Shown here piece by piece: positions 11,100 to 22,394 of a stretch of 64,000 nt of DNA. The position numbers were made by a program, and so were the translations under genes. Location of the stretch: positions 5,436,001 to 5,500,000 of the forward strand of contig NC_090946.1 in NCBI RefSeq assembly GCF_040807025.1. The letters run 5' to 3'. The stretch is from Struthio camelus (lineage: Eukaryota; Chordata; Aves; Struthioniformes; Struthionidae). The stretch's first letter is position 1; each line of letters begins with the position of its first letter. Under the pieces are notes generated by a model, which was not told the DNA's origin, did no database searches, and saw nothing but the letters and a program-made list of their open reading frames with translations.

Positions 11100-12849
11100 C
11101 ATCACAGAATGGTTGAGGTTGGCAGGGACCTCTGGAGATCATCGAGTCCAACTCCCCTGCTCAAGCACGGTCACCTCCAGCCCATTGCCCACGACCCTCT
11201 CCACACACCGCTGCAATAACTCCAAGCAGGGACACTCCACAACCTCGCGGGGCAACCTGCTTCGTCAGTGCTCTGGCACCCTCACACCAAACAAGTTTTT
11301 CCTCCTCTCCAGATGAAACTTCCTCTGTTTCAGTTTGTGCCCATTGCCTCGTGTCCTCTCAGTGGACACCTCTGACAAGAGCCTGGCCCCATCCTCTTGA
11401 TGGGATTCATAACCACCTATAAGATCCCCCCTCAGTCTTCCGCTCTCCGTGCTGAACAGCCCCAGCCCAGAACTGCGCACAGCACCCCCATGCTGCACCC
11501 GCTAAGGAGCACGTGGGGCCTCCCCAGGCATGAGTTGAGGGCAAGGATCACCTCCCTCGACCTCCGGCCAACACTCTAATGCAGCCCTGCACACCGTTGG
11601 CCTTCTTGGCCATTGGGGTCAGCTTGTTCTCCACCAGGCCTCCCTGCTCCTTCTATGCACACCTGCTTCCCACTACCTCAGCCCCCAGCCTCTACCGGTG
11701 CTGGGGGTTGTCCCTCCCGGGCTGCAGGCCTCTGCACTTCCCTTCACTCAACTTCAAGACGCTCCCCTCTGCCCATCGCTCCAGCCTGGCCAGCTCCCGC
11801 AGAATGGCACCTCTGCCCTCTGGCCTAGCAGCCACTCCTCCCACCTTTGGCTCATCAGCAAACTTGCTGCCAGCGCCCTCTCTCCCTTCCTCCAAGTCAC
11901 TGAGCAATAACTTGAACTGTACTGCACCCACTCTTCACCCCTGGAGCACACCACGAGGGGATACACGCTGATCCACCTCAACTCTGTCCCGCTCTGCACA
12001 ACCCTCTGAGCTCTGCCATACAGCCAGCTTTCAAGACACCACCCTCTCTGCTCCTCTCACCCACACTTCCTCAGCTTCCCTATGAGGATGTGAGGCGAGA
12101 CAGGGTCCAAAGCCTTTCGCTAGTCAAGGGACACAGCATCCACTGCTCTCTCCTCATCTACCCAGCCTGGCGTCTCATCACAGAACGCTCTCCGGTTGCT
12201 TAAGCAGGATTTCTCCCCCATTCACTCCATGCTCACTGCTCTGGATCACTTCCTTAGCTGCCAAATGCTTGGAAATGGTGTCCAGGATGAGCTGCTCCAT
12301 CACCTTTCCAGGCCTCGAGGTGAGGTTGCCCGACCTGCAGTTCCCTGCACCCCGCTTCTTGCCCGGTGGGAAGACTCACTCCAGTCCGACATTTGCTTTC
12401 TTCCAGGCCTCAGGCACCTTCCGTGATCGCTAAGCCCATCCTCCTCCAGCAGCCAAGTCTGCCTTTCACCAGGCTTTCTCCCTGCTCTCCAGCACCCGGG
12501 AGTCCCCAGGTAAAGACCACTCTTGCCAGTAAAGACTGCACCAAAGGCCGCACTCAGCATCTCTGCCTTTTCTGTCTCCTCTGGCACCACCACCCTTGCC
12601 CCGTTCACCAGCAGGCCCACCGTTTCCCTACTCCTCCTTTTGTCACCCAGCTATTTTAAGAAGCCCTCCGTGTTGTCCTTCACATCCGTCGCCACATTCA
12701 ACTCCCAGCGGGCCTTGGCCTTCCAAGACCCACCCCTGCCTCCTTGCACAACCTCCCTTTCTTCCTCCCAGGTTGCCTCAAGCTGCCTCCACACCAGCCC
12801 TTCTTCACGTTTGGCGAGTTCTCCCAAGCAAAGCCAAGCTGGGAAACTG
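11100..12849 (-). mobile_element. Old, 5'-truncated CR1 LINE fragment, unit 2
   Basis: Nearly identical to 611-2360 at an offset of 10489, with the same 3' terminus and the same decayed ORF2 stretches on the minus strand. The flank continues to 13005, where the young CR1 interrupts it. Confidence 0.85.
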
Positions 12850-13089
12850 ACGTCGTGTGGCATTGCAGTGCTGGAAGAGTGGTTCCAGTGATGAGCAGCT
12901 CCTACCACATCTGGCTTCATTTGCAACTGGCTTTGCTTCTTGTTGGCTTACAGTACAAACAGCAGTGCAGAGCACACGTGGTGAGGGAGCTCCTTAGGCC
13001 TCTCTCACAGAATCACAAAATCACAGAATCGTTGAGGTTGGACTAGATGATCTCCAGAGGTCCCTTCCAACCTCCCTGCTCAAGCAGGG

Positions 13090-16012
13090 TCCTCTAGACC
13101 ATATTGCCCAGGATCACATCCAGACGGGTTTTGAAGATCTCCAGGGAAGGAGACTCCACTACCTCTCTGGGCAACCTGTGCCAGTGCTCACTCACCCTCA
13201 CAGCAAAAAAGGTTCTTCCTCTTCTTCAGATGCAACTGCCTGTGGTTCAGTTTCTGCCCCTTGCCTCTTCTCCTGTCACTGGGCACCACAGAGAAGAGAC
13301 TGGCCTCATCCTCTTCACACTCCCCCTTCAGATACTTGCACACGTTGATGAGATCCCCTCTCAGTCTTCTCTTCTCCAGGCTCAACAGGCCCAGCTCTCA
13401 CAGCCTTTCTGCAGAGGACACATGCTCCAGTCCCCTCATCCTCTTTGTAGCCCTCCCCTGCACTCTCGCCACTAGTGCCATGTCTCTCTTGCACTGGGCA
13501 GCCCAGAAGTGCACACAGTACTCCAGCTGAGGCCTCCTCAGGGCTGAGGAGACGGGCAGGATCACCTCCCTCCACCTGCTGCCAACACTCTTCCTCATGC
13601 AACCCCAGCATACCCTTGGCCTTCTTGGCCACAAGCCCACATTGCTGCCTCATGCTTCACTTGTTGTCCACCAGCACTCCCAGCTCCCTCTCTGCACACC
13701 TGCTTTCCAGCAGGTCAACCCCCAGCCTCTACTGGTGCCTGGGCTTATTCCTCCCGAGGTGCAGCACCCTGCACTTGCCTGGGTCGAACTTCAGCAGGTT
13801 CCTCTCCGCCCAACTCTCCAGCCTGGCCACGTCCCTCTGCATGGCAGCACAGTCTTCTGGTGGGTCAGACACTCTCCCCAGCTTTGGATCATCAGCAAAC
13901 TTGCTGAGGGTGCACTCTGTCCCTTCAGCCAGCTCCTCGATGAAGACATTGAACAAGACTGGAGCCAGCACTGACCCCTGGGGGACACTGCTCTCTACAG
14001 GCCTCCAACTAGACTCTGCGCCACTGACCACAGTCCTCCGAGCTCTGCCATCCAGCCAGTTCTCAAGCCACCTCACTGGCCACTCCTCCAACCCACACTT
14101 CCTCAGCTTGCCCACGAGGATGTCATGGGAGGCAGCGTCCAAAGCCTTGCTGAACTCCAGGCAGACAACAGCCACTGCTCTGCCCTCATCTCCCCAGACA
14201 CTCATCCCAGCAGACAAGCCTAGCACATTGCTCAAGCATGATTTCCCTTTGCGGAATCCATGCTCACTACTCCTGATCACCTTCTTGTCCTCCACATGCT
14301 TGGTGAGGACCTCCAGGATGACCTGTCCCTTCACCTTTCCAGGGATGGAGGGGAGGCTGACAGGCCTGGCCCTTTGGGAAGACTGGCGTGACACTGGCTT
14401 TCTTCCAGTCCTCAGGCACCTCTCCTGATCTCCAGGACCTTGCCAAGATGATGGAGAGTGGCCTAGCAATTACATCCGCCAGCTCCCGCAGCACTCGTGG
14501 GTGCATCCCTTTGGGGCCCATGGATTTGCGGATGTCAAGTTTGCACAAACGAGCTCTAAGCCCATCCTCCTCCACCAAGGGAAGGTCTTCTTTTCTCCAG
14601 ACTTCCCCTCTTGTCCCCAGGCTCCGCAATTCCTGAGGACTGGCCTTAGCAGTAAAGACTGAAGCAAAGGCAGCATTCAATAACTCTGCCTTCTCTCTAG
14701 CCTTCGACACCAGGGCACCCGCCCCATTCAGCGGCAGGCCCACATTTTCCCTAGGCTTCCTTTTGCTATGGATGTATTTGAAGAAGGCCTTCTTGTTGTC
14801 CTTGATATCTCTTGCCAGATTTAATTCCAACTGGGCCTTAGCCTTCCTTCTCGCATCCCTGCACACTCTGACAACGTCCCTATAGTCCTCCCAAGTGGCC
14901 TGTCCCCTTTGCCACATTCTGTAGACTTCCTTCTTCTGTTGGAGTTTGGCCAGGAGGTCCTTGCTCATCCACGCTGGTCTCTTGCCCGCTTTGCTCGACT
15001 TCTTCCTCAGAGGGATGCACCGATCTTGAGTCTGGAGGAGGTGATGCTTGAATATTAACCAGCTTTCTTGGACCCCTCGTCCTTCTAGGGCCCTACCCCA
15101 TGACAGTCCCCTAAGTAGGTCCCTCAAGAGGCCAAAGTTAGCTCTCCTCAAGTCCAGCATCGCAATCCTACTCATTGCCCTGCTCCCTCCTCACAGGATC
15201 CTGAACTCCACCATCTCATGGTCACTGCAGCCAAGGCTGCCCCCAACCTGCACATCTCCAACTAGACCTTCTTGGTTTGTTAGTACAAGGTCTAGCATTG
15301 CACCTCTCCTTGTTGGCATCTCCACCACCTGGGTCAAGAAGTTCTCCTCAATGCTCTGCAGGAACCTCCTGGACTCTTTGTGCCTAGCTGTGCTGTCTTC
15401 CCAGCAGATGTCAGGGTGCTTGAAGTCTCCCATGAGAACTAGGGCCTGTGATCGTGAGGCTACTGCCAGCTGTCTGTAGAAGGCCTCATCGACAACTTCC
15501 TCCTGATCAGGTGGCCTGTAGTAAACCCCCACAACAGTGTCACCCATGCTAGCCTGCCCTTTAAGCCTTACCCATAGGCTCGCAACTTGCTCTTCATCCA
15601 CCCCCCACCCCAGGCAGAGCGCCATACATTCTAGTTGCTCCCTCACATAAAGGGCAACTCCACCACCTCGCCTTCCTGGCCTGTCTTGCCTAAAAAGCAC
15701 AGAGCCGCCCATGACAGCATTCCAGTCACGTGAACTATCCCACCATGTCTCTGTAACTGCAATGAGATCATGGTCCTGCAACCGCACACAGATCTCTAAC
15801 TCTTCCTGTTTATTCCCCATACTGCATGCATTGGTATACAGGCGTTTCAGAGAGCCAGTCAAGCACGCAGGCTTCCCAGGAGAGGTGCAAGAAGATCCTC
15901 CATAGCCATGTTCCATGCTGTCTCCCCTGGCTGTATGCACCCGCTGGAGGCATCCTGACTCGAGCGGTGTTTTACTGACTCCCCTGCCACTATACCACTC
16001 CCCTTCCCCCAT
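13090..16012 (-). pseudogene. CR1 ORF2 (endonuclease and reverse transcriptase), copy A, broken
   Basis: The minus-strand frame 16012-15191 is an APE-type endonuclease (NACSMGNKQEELE, VTETWWDSS, GVYYRPP, LMGDFKHPDICW, GCSDHEMVEF). It ends at a TGA within an otherwise continuous sequence, and the frame resumes at 15175 (MSRIAMLDLRRANFGLLRD). The reverse transcriptase follows over about 14470-13729, with [23 protein letters not shown] and SKFADDPKL, where FADD is the catalytic box. A frame change near 14380 and further stops near 13729 and beyond break the rest. C-terminal stretches such as LEYCVHFWAAQ and [11 protein letters not shown] extend to about 13100. At least four or five disruptions make this copy non-autonomous. 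Confidence 0.8.
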
Positions 16013-16017
16013 CTCGC

Positions 16018-17199
16018 CTAGTTTAAAGCCCTCCTTACCAGGCTGGCCAATTTGTTGGCAAAGACGCGCGTGCCCCGCTTGGTAAGGTGGATCCCGTCGC
16101 TCCCCATCAGCTGTTGATCTTCAAACAGGGTCCCATGGTCATAGAAACCAAAGCCCTGTTGCCAACACCAGCGGCGCAGCCAGTTGTTAACTTGGAAAAC
16201 TCGTCTACTCCTCCTCCCATCCTTTCCTCTCACAGGCAAGATTGAGGAGAAAACGACCTGGGCTCCGAGATCTTTCACCACCATTCCCAGAGCTCTGAAG
16301 TCCCATTTGATGGTTTCCAATTTGCCTTTTGTGTCGTTAGCGCCCACATGGCAGAGCAGCAGAGGGTAGTAGTCCGATGCACGGACAAGCCTTGGCAGCC
16401 TTTCCATGACGTGTCTTCTTCGAGCCCCTGGCAGGCAGCAAACCTCTCTGGACAAGAGGTCAGGTCGGCAGATAGGTGCCTCTGTCCCCTGCAGCAGGCA
16501 GTCACCCACAACAATCACTCGCCGCTTCTTCCGGGGGTTCCTGCACGGCACAGGCTCTGCCAGGCCAGTTGCCTCCCTTGGAGCCATGCCCAGCTCCTCC
16601 TCAGCTTGGAGGGCGCTCAACTTGTTCTTCAAGGGTACGTCTTGAGGAGGAGCAAGAGCCTTTCTGCTTTTACGAGAGGTCACCAGCTTCCAGCCCTCTT
16701 CAACAGCGATATGATGCACCTTTACACACGGTACAGAGCCCTCCGACAACTCCGCTGCACTGGGGGTGGGGGGTGGGGGGGGGAACTCCTGGAGCTGCAC
16801 AGTCTCCGAGAATACCCTGTCAATCTCCTGCTCATCCTCTCCGATGCTACGCAGCCTACTAACTTCCTCCCGTAACTCCTTTATCTGGCAATGCAACTGG
16901 TCAACCACAGCACACCTCATGCAGGAGAGCTGACTGTCAGCCCAGGCCTCACGGAGAGGCCCCAGGCACTCCCTGCAGCCTGACACCTGCAGAGCTGCAT
17001 CTGCTGTCTGAGGGTCTGTCGGGGTTGAAGCCTCAGACACAGCCGTTGCAGCACCTCCAGCAGCCACTGGGGAACATGCTCTGCAGCGTGTCATGACCGT
17101 GCCTGGGGAAGGACACACCACTGTGCAAACTAGAGAGGTGCCTTTGCCTTCTGGCACCCTTCTGCACAAACTGCTGCACAAACTGCTGCATCTGCTCAC
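16018..17199 (-). CDS. CR1 ORF1 (zinc-finger-like/coiled coil/esterase-like), copy A
   Basis: The frame is open for 393 codons on the minus strand. The first codon of the open stretch is GTG, so the true start is not fixed. The N-terminal part has spaced cysteines (CRAC, CREC, CMRC) and a helical segment (QIKELREEVSRLRSIGEDEQ). The C-terminal part resembles the SGNH-type esterase domain of bird CR1 ORF1: VIVVGDCLL, then CHVGANDTKG, then DGIHLTKRG, where Asp and His of the last block would be catalytic. The role in retrotransposition is RNA binding and chaperone-like by family knowledge. The stop lies a few bases before ORF2. Confidence 0.8.
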   Translation of the reverse strand: MSRCSSLCSSLCRRVPEGKGTSLVCTVVCPSPGTVMTRCRACSPVAAGGAATAVSEASTPTDPQTADAALQVSGCRECLGPLREAWADSQLSCMRCAVVDQLHCQIKELREEVSRLRSIGEDEQEIDRVFSETVQLQEFPPPPPTPSAAELSEGSVPCVKVHHIAVEEGWKLVTSRKSRKALAPPQDVPLKNKLSALQAEEELGMAPREATGLAEPVPCRNPRKKRRVIVVGDCLLQGTEAPICRPDLLSREVCCLPGARRRHVMERLPRLVRASDYYPLLLCHVGANDTKGKLETIKWDFRALGMVVKDLGAQVVFSSILPVRGKDGRRSRRVFQVNNWLRRWCWQQGFGFYDHGTLFEDQQLMGSDGIHLTKRGTRVFANKLASLVRRALN

Positions 17200-17587
17200 T
17201 GCCTCTGGGGGCTGTGCTCTGGGAGCTGTGCCCTAGGCCTGGCTCTTATATAGGCCTCTGCCTAGCAGTGACTCACAAGGGTGCTTGACCCACCCAGTCA
17301 GGAGCCACCTGAAACAAAAGCCCCAACTCCCTCTGACCAGGCCAGCCCAGAGAGCTTGTTAGCAGCAGCCCCACCTAGCTAGAACTTCCCAGGAGAAGTT
17401 CAGTCAAGGCCCCCTGCAGGAGTCCTTGCCTAGCACTCCCTTCCTGCTAGCAGCAAGCACTGTCTAGTTCCTCGGGGGTCCCCAGAAAGCCTCCACAACT
17501 TCCAACAAGGCCCACAAAAGGCCAAGGCAGAGCCCAGACACTGCTGCGCAAACTGCTGCGTCTGTTCACTGCCTCTGTTGGCTGGCT

Positions 17588-18519
17588 CCATCCTCATGCA
17601 CTACTGAACCCTCCTCTCCTGCCTCAGCCCTTTCCCAAAGTGCAGCGGCACAGGAGCAGCCGTGTTGGCAAAGCTCATCCTCACTTCCTCCTCCTCTACA
17701 GGCCCTTTTCCACTGGAGCTCAGTCCACCTTAGCCAGGCTGCCCTCTTGAGATGTCACCTTGTCTCCTGAGTCTCGGGACAAACCGTTCCTGTGCTCACA
17801 AGAAGCTGGCCTTCATTCCCTGCTGGCTGCCCTGCCCTCCAGCAGGCAGATGCTGGGGACCTTAGATGGGATGATCACAAAGCCATAACCCTTCCAGTGA
17901 CACCGCCCACGCAGAGCAGTGTTAACCCAGGGGCTATCCCCAGTCCTTCTTCAGCAGTCCCCTTCACCTGCAAGGTCAAGGACACTGCCACCACTCTCCC
18001 ATGCCCCTCAACTTTGTCCCCAGAGCTCCTGGATTTCTCCCGATTTCCTCCAGGTCATCCTTGGCAGGGTCAACAAAGTCATAACATTATCTCTGTGAGA
18101 AATGCAGCTGGCTGAGCAGAAGCAGCTGGCAAGATGCTGGCTGTTTAGCAGCCCCAGCAGACACGTGTGCTGGGGCAGGAGCACAGAGGTGGCTCCACAT
18201 GCTGCCACACACCGGTAACAGGGCTGCCACAGATGCTTCTGGGGGCTGGTGTGCAGGGGGGTGGTAGCCACCTTCCTCTCGGTTCAGAGCCGTATGGGGC
18301 GAGCACAGCTGCCGCGGGGAGCCGTGGGCTCCAGGCTGCACACCTACAGGCAGCAAAGGCAGCGCCTTCATCTACCCACAGGCCACTGCAAGAGACCAAG
18401 GCCCTCCTGCCAATGCCCTGGGGAGCCCGGGGCCAGGCTCGCTTCAGTGTTGCCAAGCGCTTTCTAGCCCAGAGGCAGCGCCAGCCAGCCTCCACGTGAA
18501 GGGCCACAGATGAGGGGCC
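17588..18519. other. Divergent upstream flank fused to receptor tail, unit 2
   Basis: The first 150 bases match the flanks of other units. About 200 bases with no counterpart in other units follow (17738-17930), then a clearly diverged version of the block seen at 2840-3130 in unit 1, with an extra segment of about 100 bases (18360-18465). Near 18500 the homology jumps directly to intron 9 of the receptor gene. The promoter, signal exon, all SRCR exons and the transmembrane exon are missing here. Confidence 0.65.
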
Positions 18520-19969
18520 CCAGCAGAGCCAGAGAGGCCTGGGGGCTGCTTATGTCTCCTGGCACTGCCCAACCATGGGGCAGCCCAGCTGCACAGGCTG
18601 GAACAGGCACAGCAACGCAGGCCAGAAGGCCAGTGCAGAGCTAGGGCAGGACCCGGCACAACATGGGCACCACGCAGGGGCACCACAGCCACTCCGACGA
18701 TAGGGCAAAACCCCTATGGGGCTGGGCCACAGGGTTATCGCGGGGAGAGCTGGTGACCTCCAGCATCCCACGCGCTGCACCCACGGCCTCGGGTTATCAC
18801 TGCCCTTCATTTCCAGGCCCCCGCAGAGCTGCAGATACACTCTCAGAGGCAGAGGCCGTCTATGAGGAGCTCGACTACACCCTGACACCCGAGTACCAGC
18901 AGGTCCCCAGTGGCTCAGGTGTGTGCACCCTGGGCCTGACAGCCAGTGGCGCGTTGAGGCCCCCACGCAACCAGCTCAGCAGCCCGGCAGGGAGCCTGCC
19001 CACGTGCTGGCCACAGGGAGGGAGCTGCAGCAAGGGGGGCCTCTCCTGGCCAGCGGCAGTCCTCGCTCTGCCAAGAGGACATCCTGTCCCCACTGCTGGC
19101 CAGGCCATGGGGCCACACACCCTGCCCTAACACCCCATCCTCCAGCCTCACCATCGCAGGGCTCAGGGACCAAGCTGCCCTATTACACCCAGCACAGCAT
19201 GGAGGACAGCAACCCCGGGACTGCCGCAGGTACAGGGCCGGGGTGCAGGACCAGGCTGCCACGCACCCACAGGGGCAGCCCTCACACCGCAGCTGGTACC
19301 GGCACACACCTCATGCGGTGGGCAGGGCAGCACCTCCCCTTGGTCCTTTGCTGGGCCGCCTCTTGGAGTTGGGGGCCGAGTGTCAGGGCTGCTGGCTCCA
19401 GCCGAGAGCTGGCGGCCTCACAGAGCAGGCCCCAACGTGGGCATCCCCGGCACCGTGGCCGGTGGGGGCTGGTGTCACTGGAGCCCGGGCTTGGCCTCGC
19501 TTTCACTCTCTGCTGTCTGATGCAGACGTCCCTGGCCTGACCAGGCACGAACCCCCGGATGGGTACGATGATGCAGCCACCGTGCTGGAGCCAGGAGAGG
19601 CCGCTGCTCCGGGGTCAAGTGACGGAGGTGTGTGCGAGGCTGCGGCACTGGGAGGTAAGAGGTGTCGCAGCTGGCACAGGCAGCTCTGCCGTGACAAAGG
19701 CCATACTGTCCCTTTGGCAGAGCCAGCTCCCCTGCACTTTGCCGGGGAGATGGGCAGCACGGGGGCATGGAGGAAGCCCTGGCCGGGGCCTGGCATCTGG
19801 GGCATGAAGCAGCACCTGCCAGGCACTGGCCTTGCTGTCCACAGCGGGGAGACAGCCCTCCCTCAGCCCCCTAGAGCCGCCCGCAACCGCCACAGACGCC
19901 CTGGCCTCAACACACAGTGACACGGGCTACGACGACGTTGGCATTGGTAGTCCCAGGACGTCTCTCTGA
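18520..19969 (+). pseudogene. Tail-only remnant of a WC1-like receptor gene, unit 2
   Basis: Only the last four exons remain: 18817-18918 (AVYEELDYTLTPEYQQV), 19167-19229, 19526-19654 (or 19627; DGYDDAA) and 19845-19969 (GYDDVGIG, stop). Their splice sites and phase-1 joints are intact and each exon still reads open. Compared with unit 1, a stretch equivalent to about 3170-8470 has been lost, which removes promoter, start codon, seven SRCR domains and the membrane anchor. It cannot make a receptor alone. It could be spliced onto a read-through transcript from unit 1 or donate sequence by gene conversion, but neither is shown. Confidence 0.85.
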
Positions 19970-20203
19970 GGACAGCAAGGCTGCCCCACAGCAGTCCCTG
20001 AGGACACGTGCGACACAGTAGGGCTCTGCCCCTGCGGAGTCACAGCCTGGCCATGGTGGGGATCACCCGCTCAATGTATAGCCCACTGGGGCCTGATGAG
20101 GACTGCGGGCACAGTGGGGAGCCGCCTCCAGCTGCCCTCCCACGCAGCCCTTCAGCACTACCTGAGTTTCTGTACACTTCCCCTGGGACTGTCTCGCTTT
20201 GCG

Positions 20204-20209
20204 ATTAAA
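20204..20209 (+). promoter_or_regulatory. Poly(A) signal of unit 2 remnant (attaaa)
   Basis: Same hexamer and distance from the stop codon as in unit 1. Confidence 0.6.
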
Positions 20210-20534
20210 AGCCCACAAGTGCTTGGAGGCTCGGCTCCAGGGCCAGTGCTCTTCTGCGAGAGCCCTCAGTCAATTGCTGCTCTGCGCCTGGTCCCTGGTG
20301 TCTGTACGCAGTGGGGAAGTGCCCCCGCTTGGGCACAGCGGCTGTTGGTTGTGCTGCATCTGGGAAAAGTGTGCCCGCGTGGGAGGTGAGCTTCCCCTGG
20401 GAGAGAGAAGGATGCCCAGCAGCTGTGAAGCGACTGTGGGCAGGCGCTTGCCACCCTCGCCCCTGCCCTGGCAGAGGGCTCTGGCATGTGGGATGGAGGG
20501 AAAGTGCTGGGGTGGCGCCAGGTGCTGGCCACTG
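20210..20534. other. 3' flank and short type B spacer, units 2/3
   Basis: About 325 bases of the common 3' flank run straight into the CR1 terminus. The 600-base type A insert is absent. No gene is seen. Confidence 0.6.
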
Positions 20535-22394
20535 CATCACAGAATCCCAGAACAGATGAGGTTGGCAATGACCTCTGGTGATCATCGAGTCCAACTCCCC
20601 CTGCTCAAGCAGCGCCACCTCCAGCCCATTGCCCACGACCCTCTCCACACACTGCTGCAATATCTCCAAGCAGGGACACACACTCACACAACCTTTCCGG
20701 GAAAACTGCTCCAGGGCTCCCGCACCCCCACAGGAAACAAGTTTCTCCCCCTCTCCAGACAGAACTTCCTCCCTTTCAGTTTGTGCCCATTGCCTCGCCT
20801 CCTCTCAGTGGGCCCCTCTGACAAGAGTCTGGCCCCATCCTCTTCACACCTTCCCTTCCGATATTCATACCCACCTATAAGATCCCCCCTCACTCTTCTC
20901 TTCTCCACACTGTACAGCCCCACCTCTCTCAGCCTTTCCTCCTATGACAGATGCTCCCGTCCCTTCAGCATCTTGCTAGCCCTTCCTTGGACTCGCTCCA
21001 GCAGCTCCACGTCTCTCTTGTATTGGGCAGCCCAGAACTGCACACAGCAGCCCACACAGGGCCTCCCCAGGCAAGAGCTGAGGGCAAGGATCACCTCCCT
21101 CGACCTCCTGCCAACACTCTGCCTAATGCAGCCCCGCACACTGTTGGCCTTCTTGGCCATCGGGCCACAGTGCTGGCTCATGGTCAGCTCGTTCTCCACC
21201 AGGCCTCCCTGCTCCTTCTCTGCACACCTGCTTCCCACCACCTCAGCCCCCAGCCTCCACTGGCTCCACTGGCTCTCCCGGGCTGCAGGCCTCTGCACTT
21301 CCCTTCACTCAACTTCAAGACGCTCCCCTCTGCCCATCGCTCCACCCTGGCCAGCTCCCGCAGAATGGCACCTCTGTCACTCCTCCCACCTTTGGCTCAT
21401 CAACAAACTTGCTGCCAGCGCCCTCTCTCCCTTCCTCCAAGTCACTGAGCAATAACTTGAACAATACTGCACCCACTCTTCACCCCTGGGGCACACCACG
21501 AGGGGATACATGCCGATCCACCTCAACTCTGTCCCGCTCTGCACAACCCTCTGAGCTCTGCCATACAGCCAGCTTTCAAGACACCACCCTCTCTGCTCCT
21601 CTCACCCACACTTCCTCAGCTTCCCTATGAGGATGTGAGGCGAGACAGGGTCCAAGGCCTTTCGCTAGTCAAGGGACACAGCATCCACTGCTCTCTCCTC
21701 ATCTACCCAGCCTGGCGTCTCATCACAGAACGCTCTCCGGTTGCTTAAGCAGGATTTCTCCCCCATTCACTCCATGCTCACTGCTCTGGATCACTTTCTT
21801 AGCTGCCAAATGCTTGGAAATGGTGTCCAGGATGAGCTGCTCCATCACCTTTCCAGGCCTCGAGGTGAGGTTGCCCGACCTGCAGTTCCCTGCACCCCGC
21901 TTCTTGCCCGGTGGGAAGACTCACTCCAGTCTGACATTTGCTTTCTTCCAGGCCTCAGGCACCTTCCGTGATCGCTAAGCCCATCCTCCTCCAGCAGCCA
22001 AGTCTGCCTTTCGCCAGGCTTTCTCCCTGCTCTCCAGCGCCTGGGAGTCCCCAGGTAAAGACCACTCTTGCCAGTAAAGACTGCACCAAAGGCGGCACTC
22101 AGCCTCTCTGCCTTTTCTGTCTCCTTTGGCACCACCACCCTTGCCCCGTTCACCAGCAGGTCCACCGTTTCCCTACTCCTCCTTTTGTCACCCAGCTATT
22201 TTAAGAAGCCCTCCGTGTTGTCCTTCACATCCGTCGCCACATTCAACTCCCAGCGGGCCTTGGCCTTCCAAGACCCACCCCTGCCTCCTTGCACAACCTC
22301 CCTTTCTTCCTCCCAGGTTGCCTCAAGCTGCCTCCACACCAGCCCTTCTTCACGTTTGGCGAGTTCTCCCAAGCAAAGCCAAGCTGGGAAACTG
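20535..22394 (-). mobile_element. Old, 5'-truncated CR1 LINE fragment, unit 3 (type B)
   Basis: Minus-strand CR1 3' portion with fuller homology near its 3' end than the type A version (for example EKRRVRGDLIGGYEYRKG at 20684-20923 minus). From about 21300 rightwards it matches the unit 1 fragment closely. The frame is broken many times. The right edge is approximate. Confidence 0.85.

Larger units (their letters stand above)
1300..17587. repeat. Higher-order segmental duplication, left copy
   Basis: Sequence from about 1300 through the young CR1 matches 31090-47380 at an offset of 29790-29793. It spans receptor copy 1, the type A spacer, the old CR1 of unit 2 and the young CR1. Local exceptions such as intron 12 point to later gene conversion. 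Confidence 0.85.
13006..17587 (-). mobile_element. Young, near full-length CR1 LINE, copy A
   Basis: A 4.58-kb insertion interrupts flank sequence that is continuous in units 1, 3, 4 and 6 (cctctct joined to ccatcctcatg). The 3' end is at the left, with short repeats of the attctgtg type (plus strand cacagaatcacaaaatcacagaatcg region). On the minus strand follow, from right to left, a 5' UTR of about 390 bases, ORF1 and ORF2 (endonuclease then reverse transcriptase). The 5' UTR contains an imperfect direct repeat about 370 bases apart (aactgctgc... at 17181 and 17551). I see no clear target-site duplication. Copy B at 42798-47380 is the same insertion carried by segmental duplication. Confidence 0.9.

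Noticed and set aside
17030-17060. tRNA or other small RNA gene near the CR1 5' end
   Set aside because: No A/B box pair or cloverleaf could be made out.
13006-17587. Retrovirus or LTR element
   Set aside because: No terminal repeats, capsid or envelope; the endonuclease, FADD reverse transcriptase and 3' terminal repeats identify a CR1 LINE.
18167-18499. Small protein gene in the unit 2 flank (about 110 codons)
   Set aside because: The homologous block in other units does not keep this frame and no start context or domain supports it.
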